From assembly GCA_024276295.1 (NCBI GenBank), contig JAJRXN010000405.1:1-18463 (forward strand): DNA of 18,463 nucleotides. Direction: 5' to 3'. Below the pieces are notes generated by a model. It ran no database searches, had not been told where the DNA came from, and saw only the letters and a program-made list of their open reading frames with translations. Both the position numbers and the translations under genes were made by a program. Below, one piece after another: positions 1 to 6,786 of this stretch (position 1 is its first letter; each line of letters opens with the position of its first letter). The stretch comes from Acidobacteriota bacterium. Lineage in GTDB: Bacteria > Acidobacteriota > Polarisedimenticolia > J045.

Positions 1-1
1 A

Positions 2-397
2 CGCGACCCACGTTCGCGCGTCCGGATGTCGACGACGGCGCCCCGGGGCCGGCCGGCGCGCAGCCTGTGGCGCAAGCTCGAGGAGGTTCCCGGCTTCGCG
101 CTGCTCGAGGTGACGATCCTGACGGGCCGGACGCACCAGGTGCGCGTGCACCTCGCTGCGCTCGGCTACCCGATCGTCGGGGACCGGACCTACGCCGGCG
201 ACCGCTCGCGCCAGATCCAGGATCCGGCACGGCGACGCGCCGTGCGCTCGCTCGGACGTCCGGCCCTGCACGCGGCGCGGCTCGGGTTCACGCACCCGGT
301 CACTGGCCGTCGGTTGTCCTTCGCCCGGCCGATGCCGGACGACATGGCGCGGCTGTGGCGCGCGCTCGGCGGGGCGTCCGAGAGGGGGTCCCCGTGA
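2..397 (+). CDS. RluA-family pseudouridine synthase, C-terminal part (5' end outside the window)
   Basis: The frame is open from the window edge, so only about the last 131 codons are present. The motif GRTHQVRVHLAALGYPIVGD is the conserved C-terminal block of RluA/RluD-type rRNA or tRNA uridine isomerases. It is followed by the usual LHAARLGFTHPVTG segment, which closes the catalytic fold. The catalytic HRLD-type motif with its aspartate should lie upstream and cannot be checked. The family converts uridine to pseudouridine in structured RNA in the cytoplasm. An internal ATG at base 26 is probably not the start, because family-like residues continue upstream of it. The TGA overlaps the GTG start of the next gene (GTGA), which suggests translational coupling. 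RluA, RluC and RluD subtypes cannot be separated from this fragment. Confidence 0.9.
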   Translation, partial: RDPRSRVRMSTTAPRGRPARSLWRKLEEVPGFALLEVTILTGRTHQVRVHLAALGYPIVGDRTYAGDRSRQIQDPARRRAVRSLGRPALHAARLGFTHPVTGRRLSFARPMPDDMARLWRALGGASERGSP

Positions 398-1350
398 GCC
401 GGCTGCCCGCCATCGGGATCGCCGGCACCGGCCGCGCCGCCCGGGCGCTGGCCGCGCGTCTGGTGGACACGGACTGCGCGGGCGCGGTGCGCATCTGGGG
501 CCGCCGCGCGGACGCGGCGCGGGACGCGGCCGGGGCCACGGGGGCCGAGCCGGTCGCGACGCCGGACGACCTGCTCGCCGGCTCGACCTGGCTGCTGCTC
601 GCCGTCCGCGACGACGCGGTGGCGGAGGTCGCGCGCGAGTTCGCCGCCCTGCCGGCTGCTCGCGGCCGGAAGCGGCCGGCCGTGGCCCTGCACCTCGCCG
701 GCGCGCTGAGCCGCGCCGTGCTCGCGCCGCTGGCCGGCCACGGCATCGCGTGCGGCGTCTTCCACCCGGTCGTCGCTCTGACCGGCGAACGCTCGGCGGA
801 TCGCCTGCGGGGGGCGACGGCGACGATCTCCGGCACTGGCGAGGCGCGCCGGGCGGGACGGGACCTCGCCTCGGCACTCGGGCTCCTGCCGGTCGAGGTC
901 GACGACGACGCGCGCCCGCTGGTCCACCTGGCCTGCGTGATGGCGGCCGGGGACGTGGTCGCCCTGCTCGGCCTGGCCGAAGGCCTGCTGACACAGGCCG
1001 GCGTCGCGCCCTCCGCGGCGCGGCGGATGCTCGCCCGGCTCGCCGAGAGCGCCGCGCGCACATTCGAGACGGCCGGCCCGGCGGACGGGCTGACAGGGCC
1101 GCTCGCACGCGCCGACGCCGAGACGCTCGCCCGCCACCGGCAGGCGCTGCGCGGCGCCACGGCGCCGGTCGGCGCGGTCCATCGCGCCCTGACCCGCGCC
1201 GCGCTCGAACGGCTGGTCGCCGACGGCCGGCTGTCCCGCATCGAGGCACGCCGGCTGGCCCGGGCGTCCGGGTTGCCGGAAGACGAGGCTGCCGGTACAA
1301 CCCGGAATGGGCGCCCTCCCGCCGAGGGACGCCGGCGGAGCGACCCGTGA
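394..1350 (+). CDS. Rossmann-fold oxidoreductase-like protein with C-terminal DUF2520 domain
   Basis: The protein has 318 aa. It begins with a dinucleotide-binding pattern (GIAGTGRAARAL, residues about 7-18). A second half with FHPVVALTG and a helical C-terminus is typical of the Rossmann-like plus DUF2520 family, which resembles F420/NADP reductases and pyrroline-5-carboxylate reductases. Members are often annotated as putative NADP-binding oxidoreductases, and the substrate is unknown to me. The GTG start is chosen because it overlaps the preceding TGA and follows a purine-rich GAGAGGGGG element. The C-terminal 30 residues are rich in Arg, Gly and Pro and look disordered. The stop overlaps the GTG of the next gene, so the first three genes look like one transcription unit. 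In other bacteria this family is often near panC/panB or folate genes; no such neighbours are visible here. Confidence 0.82.
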   Translation: MSRLPAIGIAGTGRAARALAARLVDTDCAGAVRIWGRRADAARDAAGATGAEPVATPDDLLAGSTWLLLAVRDDAVAEVAREFAALPAARGRKRPAVALHLAGALSRAVLAPLAGHGIACGVFHPVVALTGERSADRLRGATATISGTGEARRAGRDLASALGLLPVEVDDDARPLVHLACVMAAGDVVALLGLAEGLLTQAGVAPSAARRMLARLAESAARTFETAGPADGLTGPLARADAETLARHRQALRGATAPVGAVHRALTRAALERLVADGRLSRIEARRLARASGLPEDEAAGTTRNGRPPAEGRRRSDP

Positions 1351-1925
1351 AGATCGGCCGCAATCTCCTGACCGCAGGCCTGCTCGCCGTGGCCGTCACG
1401 GCAGGTCTCGGTGTTCCCCTCCAGCCGCCTCCGGAAACGACCGCGGGCTCGTTCACCGGCACCTGGACCCGGGTCGAACCGGGCCAGCGCCAGGCGCTGC
1501 AGATCCGCCAGGCCGGGGACGGCCGGTTCGAGGTCCGCTTCTACTGGTGGACCGCCGACGACTTCCTGCTCGACACCGGCTGGGAGGTCGAACACGAGTA
1601 CCGCTGGCGCGGTTTTCCGGGCACGCTGGCGATCCGGATCGACCAGGAACGCAGCACGCCCGACCGGCTCGTGGGCCGCTGGGAGCGCCGGCAGCAGGGA
1701 GCCGACAAGTCGCGGCTGCGCGAGGAAGGCCCGCTGACGATCTACCGCACCGGAGACAACGGCTGGAAGCTGGCGATGGTCATCGACCCGCTGACGATCG
1801 AGGCCAGCGTGGACGAACCGATCGCTCCGTACGAGAGCGCCGGGCGCGAGCGGACGACCCGCCGGGTCTGGATCATGCGCCGCGTCGCCCGTCGCCTCAT
1901 CGCCTGGGACGAGATTCCCTGGTAG
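1347..1925 (+). CDS. exported protein of unknown function
   Basis: The protein has 192 aa and I do not recognise its family. The start is a GTG in a GTGA overlap with the preceding gene, with GGCGGAG just upstream. Residues 1 to about 24 have a basic N-terminus (MKIGRNLL) and a hydrophobic Leu/Ala/Val core, as in a Sec signal peptide; no lipobox cysteine is visible. The mature part is rich in aromatic residues (FTGTWTR, FYWWTADDF, EYRWRGFPGTL) and alternates polar and apolar residues, which suggests a beta-rich fold such as a small barrel or sandwich. This is inference only. Trp and Arg are frequent. The protein probably acts in the periplasm. It ends six bases before the convergent end of the SLC13-type carrier gene, with no terminator-like sequence between them. 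Confidence 0.75.
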   Translation: MKIGRNLLTAGLLAVAVTAGLGVPLQPPPETTAGSFTGTWTRVEPGQRQALQIRQAGDGRFEVRFYWWTADDFLLDTGWEVEHEYRWRGFPGTLAIRIDQERSTPDRLVGRWERRQQGADKSRLREEGPLTIYRTGDNGWKLAMVIDPLTIEASVDEPIAPYESAGRERTTRRVWIMRRVARRLIAWDEIPW

Positions 1926-1930
1926 CGGCG

Positions 1931-3709
1931 TCAGAACGGAAACACGCGCGGGACGAGCAGCACGATCGCCAGGAAGGCGAGCATCGTCAGCGGCAGACCG
2001 AACCGCACGAAGTCGAGGAACCGATAGCGGCCGGCCGACATCACCAGCAGGCAGGCCGGCTCGAATGGCGTCATGAACGCCAGCGAGGCTCCGACCGCGA
2101 CCGTGACCGCGAACGGGCGCGGGGAGACATCGAGGCCGGTCGCGATGCTCAGGGCGACCGGCAGGACGAGCAGCGCCGCGGCGGCATTCGTCATCGACTG
2201 GGTCAGCACGACGACCATCCAGTAGATCCCCGCCAGCACGAGCAGCGGCGAGGCCGCGGGCCCGCCGACGAGATCGATCATCCCCTGGGCGAGGAACTGC
2301 GCCGCGCCGGTCTTCTCGAGTGCGAACGAGACGCCGATCATCGTGCCGATCAGGATCACCAGCTTGAGGTTGAGCGCGCGATAGGCCTCCTCGATCGTCA
2401 GGCACCCCGTCAGCACGACCGCCACCGCACCGGCCAGGAACGCCTCGGCGATCGGCAGCACGCCGGTCGCGCCGCAGAGCAGCGCCAGCGCGAAGACCAG
2501 GATCGACAGCAGTTCGTTGCGCGGGTCGTAGCGCGGCAGTTCGCGACCCTGCAGCAGCAGGTAGAGCGGATCACCGGCCAGGCGTCGGATCCGGCCGATC
2601 GGCCCCTGGATCAGCAGGTCGTCGCCGAGTCGCAGCCGCACGTCCCCCACCTTCTCGACGATCGGGCCGCTGCGCCGCCAGATGGCGACGACGTCGATCC
2701 CGTACCGGCCGCGGATGTCGATCTCGCGCAGCGTGCGGCCGATCAGGGGCGAGTTGTACGACACGGTCGCCTCGACCAGGGCCGCATCGGGGCCGGTCGC
2801 CGTCGGCAGCTTGCGCGTCGCCTTGCGCCGCAGACCGGCGATCGTCACGCCCCGGTTGATCGCCTTGGCGTCCCCCTCGACGACGACGATGTCCTGCGGC
2901 CGCAGCGGCGTGTCGAGCCCCCCCTCGGCCAACCGCACCGCTCCGCGGATCAGTCCGATCGGATGCAGCCGGGCCCGCTTCGGCAGCGCGAGTTCCCGCA
3001 CCGTCCGGCCGATCGCCGGACTGTCCTCGGGTACCTCGAGTTCGGTCATGAACAGCCGCCGGTCGCCGTCGCTCTCCGAAGGCTCGTCGCTCGGCCGGGC
3101 GCGCCCCGGAAGCCAGCGGTAGGTCACCAGCATGTAGCCGAGGCCGATCAGTGCCAGCGGAAGGCCGATCGGCGTCAGCTCGAAGATCCCCAGCGGCGCC
3201 TGGCCGTGCTCCTGCAGCGCGCCGGCGACCGCCACGTTGGTCGAGGTGCCCGTCAGCGTGCACACGCCGCCGAGCAGGGACGCGTAGGCGATCGGCATCA
3301 GCAGGTGCGAAGCCCGCATGCGGTAGGTCTCGGACAGGCTCTCGGCGACGGGAATGAACATCGCCGTCGCGGCGACGTTGTTGATGAAGGCGCTGATGCC
3401 CATCGCCGCCGAGAACAGCGCGACGACCATCCGGCTGCGGCCGCGGCCCGAGAGCCGGCGGATGCGGTCGGCGATCCGCTCGCCGGCGCCGTTGCGCACC
3501 AGGCTCGCCGAGAGCACGAGCACGCTGGCGATCATGATCAGCGCCGGGCTGCCGAACCCGCGGAACGCCTCGCTCGGTCCGAGGATCCCGCGCACCGCGA
3601 GGGCGAGCAGCGCGAGCAGGCCGACCACCTCGACCGGCAGGATCTCGGTCCAGAAGAGCACGAACGCGATCCCGACGACGGCGAGCACGAACGCGATGTC
3701 GGGAGTCAC
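1931..3709 (-). CDS. SLC13/DASS-type membrane carrier with two RCK_C (TrkA-C) domains
   Basis: The protein has 592 aa. Hydrophobic segments fill residues 1 to about 195 and about 400-592. The loop between them (about 215-390) holds two RCK_C-type modules, each with the SPxIGRTxRE pattern (SPAIGRTVRELALP and SPLIGRTLREIDIR). Carrier motifs are INNVAATAMFIP and GTSTN in the first half, and SMTNAAAALLVLP and MTPFEP in the second. These correspond to the paired re-entrant hairpins of sodium-coupled anion carriers. The family moves dicarboxylates, sulfate or similar anions across the inner membrane; the substrate cannot be read here. The GTG start follows a good Shine-Dalgarno (GAAGGAG, 7 bases upstream). 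An open frame continues far upstream over the MFS gene but is only antisense shadow. The gene diverges from the MFS gene across about 100 bp. Confidence 0.88.
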   Translation of the reverse strand: MTPDIAFVLAVVGIAFVLFWTEILPVEVVGLLALLALAVRGILGPSEAFRGFGSPALIMIASVLVLSASLVRNGAGERIADRIRRLSGRGRSRMVVALFSAAMGISAFINNVAATAMFIPVAESLSETYRMRASHLLMPIAYASLLGGVCTLTGTSTNVAVAGALQEHGQAPLGIFELTPIGLPLALIGLGYMLVTYRWLPGRARPSDEPSESDGDRRLFMTELEVPEDSPAIGRTVRELALPKRARLHPIGLIRGAVRLAEGGLDTPLRPQDIVVVEGDAKAINRGVTIAGLRRKATRKLPTATGPDAALVEATVSYNSPLIGRTLREIDIRGRYGIDVVAIWRRSGPIVEKVGDVRLRLGDDLLIQGPIGRIRRLAGDPLYLLLQGRELPRYDPRNELLSILVFALALLCGATGVLPIAEAFLAGAVAVVLTGCLTIEEAYRALNLKLVILIGTMIGVSFALEKTGAAQFLAQGMIDLVGGPAASPLLVLAGIYWMVVVLTQSMTNAAAALLVLPVALSIATGLDVSPRPFAVTVAVGASLAFMTPFEPACLLVMSAGRYRFLDFVRFGLPLTMLAFLAIVLLVPRVFPF

Positions 3710-3723
3710 GCCTGTCTCCTTCC

Positions 3724-3806
3724 CCGGGTCCGGGCTGCCCTGCGACCGGCACGCGCCGGGGACGGATGATAACCTGACCGCCCTCCGATTTCCGGGATCC
3801 GGGCTG
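3724..3806. repeat. near-identical 14/15-bp direct repeat in the divergent carrier/MFS intergenic region
   Basis: CCGGGTCCGGGCTG at 3724-3737 recurs as CCGGGATCCGGGCTG at 3792-3806; the second copy differs by one inserted A. The copies lie near the two ends of the spacer between the divergent carrier and MFS start codons. The only AT-rich patch in this spacer (GATGATAACC, about 3764-3773) lies between them. It gives weak -10-like hexamers on both strands, but I find no convincing -35. The repeat could be a pair of regulator sites or chance in GC-rich DNA. Confidence 0.35.
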
Positions 3807-3811
3807 GCAGC

Positions 3812-5179
3812 ATGAGTCATCGACCGACCGCGGGCGCACGGGCCGCCCGGACGAGACCTTCGCGCGGCGGCCTCGACGACTTCCGCCGCGTCCTCGTCGA
3901 GTGTCCCGAGTATCGCCGCATCTTCCTCGCGCGGTACGCGAGCCTGCTCGGCGACTGGTTCAACCTGCTCGCCGTGCTCGCGCTGATCCGCGAACTCGGC
4001 CACGACGACGCCCGCACGATCGGCGTGCTGATCATCCTCAAGCTGCTGCCGTCGACGATCGCCGGCCCGGCCGCCGGCGTCGTCGCCGACCGCTTCCCGC
4101 GCCGGACGGTGATGATCGCCGCCGACCTGGCGCGCTTCGTCTTCGTGCTGGCGATGTTCGCCGCCCCGCTGCTCGGCGGCTCCCGCGGACTGGCGCTGCT
4201 GTTCGCGGCCACGGCGCTGCAGATCACGGCCCAGGCGTTCTCGGAGCCGGCGCGGCTGGCCAGCGTGCCGAACGTGGTCCCCCCCGAGCTGCTCGGAGCG
4301 GCCAACGCCCTGGGCGCGATGACCTGGTCGCTGATGTTCACCCTCGGAGCCGGCCTCGGCGGCGTGGTGACCAGCCTGCTCGGATGGCGTGTCGCGCTGG
4401 CGATCGACGCCGCGTCCTATCTCGTCTCGGTCTCGATGGTGCTGCGGCTCCGGCTTCCACCGCCCCCCCGCCGCCGCCCGGCCCGCGGACTGCTCGAACT
4501 GACCGGCGTCGCCGACGTGCTGGAGGGACTGGCGTACCTCGGCCGGCACCGCCAGGCCGCCGCGCTGCTGCTGGCCAAGACCGGCTGGGGCCTGGCCGGG
4601 GCGATCACGCTGCTGCTGACGCTCTACGGGGAGCGGATCTACCCGCTGGCCGGCCGGCCGGACGTCGGCATCGCGGTGCTCTACATGGCACGCGGACTCG
4701 GGACCGCGCTCGGTCCGGTGCTGACGCGCCGGCTGGTTCCCGAAGAGCCCCGACCGCTGCGACGGGCGATCGCCGCGTCGTTCGTGCTCGCGGCCCTGGC
4801 CTACGGCGCGTTCGCGATGCTGCACCAGCCGGTGATCGCGATCCTGCTCGTCGTCCTGGCGCACGTCGGCGGCAGCACGATCTGGGTCTTCTCCACGGTG
4901 CTGCTGCAGCGGCTCGTCCCCGACCGGCTGCGCGGACGGGTGTTCGCGACCGAGCTGGGGCTCGCGACGCTCGCGATCAGCGCGACGACGTGGCTCTACG
5001 GCACCGCAATCGACCGCGGCGCGGGATTGCGCACGATGACCGGGGTCCTCGCCGTGACACTGCTCGGCTCGGCGGTGCTCTGGGCCGTCGCCAACGCCGC
5101 GGCCGGCCGCCACCGTACGGCGGCCGACAATGCTATAGGTGCTCGTGACGCGGAACGACGGTCACGCCCCCCTCGGTGA
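3812..5179 (+). CDS. major facilitator superfamily transporter (MFS_3/EntS-like)
   Basis: The protein has 455 aa. After a basic N-terminal tail of about 45 residues, hydrophobic segments run through to about residue 430, consistent with 12 membrane helices. The MFS motif A region between helices 2 and 3 reads VVADRFPRRTVMIAADLAR. The lengths of the halves and the SEPARLASVPNVVPPELLGAANAL stretch after helix 4 match the exporter branch that includes EntS and MFS_3 drug or siderophore efflux proteins. It probably exports a small molecule by proton antiport; the substrate is unknown. ATG 3812 has no clear Shine-Dalgarno, but no better start lies downstream before the first helix. The C-terminal tail is Arg-rich. 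The last 47 bases overlap the convergent end of glgC, so the two transcripts are antisense there. Confidence 0.85.
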   Translation: MSHRPTAGARAARTRPSRGGLDDFRRVLVECPEYRRIFLARYASLLGDWFNLLAVLALIRELGHDDARTIGVLIILKLLPSTIAGPAAGVVADRFPRRTVMIAADLARFVFVLAMFAAPLLGGSRGLALLFAATALQITAQAFSEPARLASVPNVVPPELLGAANALGAMTWSLMFTLGAGLGGVVTSLLGWRVALAIDAASYLVSVSMVLRLRLPPPPRRRPARGLLELTGVADVLEGLAYLGRHRQAAALLLAKTGWGLAGAITLLLTLYGERIYPLAGRPDVGIAVLYMARGLGTALGPVLTRRLVPEEPRPLRRAIAASFVLAALAYGAFAMLHQPVIAILLVVLAHVGGSTIWVFSTVLLQRLVPDRLRGRVFATELGLATLAISATTWLYGTAIDRGAGLRTMTGVLAVTLLGSAVLWAVANAAAGRHRTAADNAIGARDAERRSRPPR

Positions 5180-6365
5180 CGATGAACCGACGGCGGTCCT
5201 GCTCCGGATCGACGCCGAGCCGGAAGCCGGGCGGAATGACCACCCCCTTGTCGACGATCGCCCGCCGGACGATCGCCCGCCGGCCGACGACGACCTCGTC
5301 CATCAGGATCGAGTCGCTGACCTCGGCCCACGAATTGACCCGGCACCAGGGTCCGATCACCGAGCGCGTCACGCGCCCGCCGCTGACGATCGCGCCCGGC
5401 GAGACGAGCGAGTCGTGGGCCTCGCCGATCCGGTCCCCCTCGTCGCCTCCTGAAAAGACGAATTTCGCCGGCGGGGCGAGGATCCGCGCCGAACGGACGG
5501 GGTGCGTGCGATCGTAGAGGTTGAACTGCGGCGAGACCGCGATCAGGTCCATGTTGGCCTCGTAGTACGCGTCGAGCGTGCCGATGTCCCGCCAGTACGG
5601 CCGACGGTCCGGCTCGTCGGAGCGGAACGTCCAGGCCTGGACCGTGCGCCCCGCCTTCACCAGGCCGGGGAGCACGTCGTGACCGAAGTCGTGTCGCGAG
5701 TCGTCGGCGCGCGCGTCCCGGCTCAGGGCCTCGACCAGCACGTCGGTCGTGAACAGATACACGCCCATGTTGGCCACGACGTCCGGCCCGTCCGGATCGA
5801 GATCGTCCGGCTTCTCGCGGAACCGGACGATGCATCCGTCGTCGGCGGTCTCGACCACGCCGAAGCGGGAGGCCTCGCGCGCGGGAACCGGAATCACGGC
5901 CAGCGTGACGTCGGCTCCGCGCGCCAGGTGCGCCGCGATCATCGGCCGGTAGTCCATCCGGTAGACGTGATCGCCGGAAAGCACGAGCACGTACCGCGGG
6001 CGATCCTCGGCCAGCGTGTAGATGTTCTGGAAGATCGCATCGGCCGTGCCGAGATACCAGTGACTCCCGACCCGCAGTTGCGGCGGCAGCGCCGAGACGT
6101 GCTCGCCGAGTTCCGACGAGAGGATGTTCCACCCGTCGCGCAGGTGGCGGGTCAGCGACTGCGACTTGTACTGCGGCAGCACGTAGACCCGCCGCAGGCC
6201 GGAATTGATGCAGTTCGAGAGCGTGAAGTCGATGATGCGGTACGTCCCTCCGAACGGGACGGCCGGCTTCGAGCGGTCACGGGTCAGCGGGTAGAGCCGT
6301 TCTCCGCGTCCGCCGGCGAGGACCATCGTCACGATCTCGCGCAACGTCGAGGGATCGATCGTCAA
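5133..6365 (-). CDS. glgC: glucose-1-phosphate adenylyltransferase (ADP-glucose pyrophosphorylase)
   Basis: The protein has 410 aa, the usual GlgC length. It makes ADP-glucose from ATP and glucose-1-phosphate, the committed step of bacterial glycogen synthesis, in the cytoplasm. The nucleotide loop AGGRGERLYPLT (about residues 17-28) is followed by KPAVPFGG and YRIIDFTLSNCINSG. Further family blocks are WYLGTADAIFQN, SGDHVYRMDY, REKPDDLD and YWRDIGTLDAYYEANMDL. The C-terminal part is a left-handed beta-helix of hexapeptide type (VISGGRVTRSVIGPWCRV). The start is TTG at 6365, with GGAGAG seven bases upstream; the first ATG downstream (codon 14) would cut into the first beta strand. The gene follows the response regulator with a 37-bp gap, so it is probably co-transcribed with the two-component system. 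No other glycogen gene is in the window. Confidence 0.95.
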   Translation of the reverse strand: MTIDPSTLREIVTMVLAGGRGERLYPLTRDRSKPAVPFGGTYRIIDFTLSNCINSGLRRVYVLPQYKSQSLTRHLRDGWNILSSELGEHVSALPPQLRVGSHWYLGTADAIFQNIYTLAEDRPRYVLVLSGDHVYRMDYRPMIAAHLARGADVTLAVIPVPAREASRFGVVETADDGCIVRFREKPDDLDPDGPDVVANMGVYLFTTDVLVEALSRDARADDSRHDFGHDVLPGLVKAGRTVQAWTFRSDEPDRRPYWRDIGTLDAYYEANMDLIAVSPQFNLYDRTHPVRSARILAPPAKFVFSGGDEGDRIGEAHDSLVSPGAIVSGGRVTRSVIGPWCRVNSWAEVSDSILMDEVVVGRRAIVRRAIVDKGVVIPPGFRLGVDPEQDRRRFIVTEGGVTVVPRHEHL

Positions 6366-6402
6366 GGAAGTGCTCTCCGCGCCGTGCGGCGCAGCGGGGC
6401 CG

Positions 6403-6783
6403 TCAGAGTTCCGGAGGACCGATGTGGGCGCGCTCCTCGAGCAGCCGGCGCACCGTCCGGACCAGCTCGGCGGTGTCGGCGCTCTTGGTCACGTAGGCGT
6501 CGGCCGCCCACGACGTGAAATCGTCGCGGTACGAATCGTACGCCGTGTGGAGCACGATCGGCACCCGGCGATCCCGGTCGAGGACCTGCGCCATCGCCTC
6601 GAGCCCGTTCATCCCCGGCATCCGGATGTCGAGCACGACCAGGTCGGGCCGGCGCCTTTCGAACTCCCGGAGCCCCTCCTCGGCGGTCGCGGCCTCGATC
6701 ACCTCGAAGCCCTCGTCCTCGAGTTCCTTGCGGTAGAGCAATCGCAGATTCGCCTCGTCGTCGACGATCAGGATCGTGGGCAT
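6403..6783 (-). CDS. single-domain response regulator (receiver only)
   Basis: The protein has 126 aa and consists of a CheY-like receiver domain only. Acidic pocket residues D8-D9 (VDDE), the phospho-acceptor D52 (LDIRMPG), T80 in place of the switch Thr/Ser, and K100 (VTKSAD) are all present, so it should be phosphorylatable. There is no DNA-binding or enzymatic output domain, so it must act through protein contact or as a phosphorelay intermediate. Its ATG is three bases after the stop of the histidine kinase gene, which makes that kinase the obvious partner. glgC follows 37 bp downstream. Whether the regulator controls GlgC or another target cannot be told from sequence. Confidence 0.93.
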   Translation of the reverse strand: MPTILIVDDEANLRLLYRKELEDEGFEVIEAATAEEGLREFERRRPDLVVLDIRMPGMNGLEAMAQVLDRDRRVPIVLHTAYDSYRDDFTSWAADAYVTKSADTAELVRTVRRLLEERAHIGPPEL

Positions 6784-6786
6784 CGT

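Noticed and set aside
300..2405. 701-codon minus-strand open frame across three genes
   Set aside because: Low-complexity Arg/Ala/Pro composition antisense to recognisable genes. It is explained by codon bias.
1307..3769. 820-codon plus-strand open frame opposite the SLC13-type carrier
   Set aside because: Composition is dominated by Arg, Gln, Asp and His without any domain. The opposite strand encodes a clear carrier.
3710..5113. Open frame running 468 codons upstream of the SLC13-type carrier, antisense to the MFS gene
   Set aside because: It is Arg/Gly/Gln/His-rich with no family likeness, and the carrier has its own start with a strong Shine-Dalgarno at 3709. Such frames are common shadows in high-GC coding DNA.
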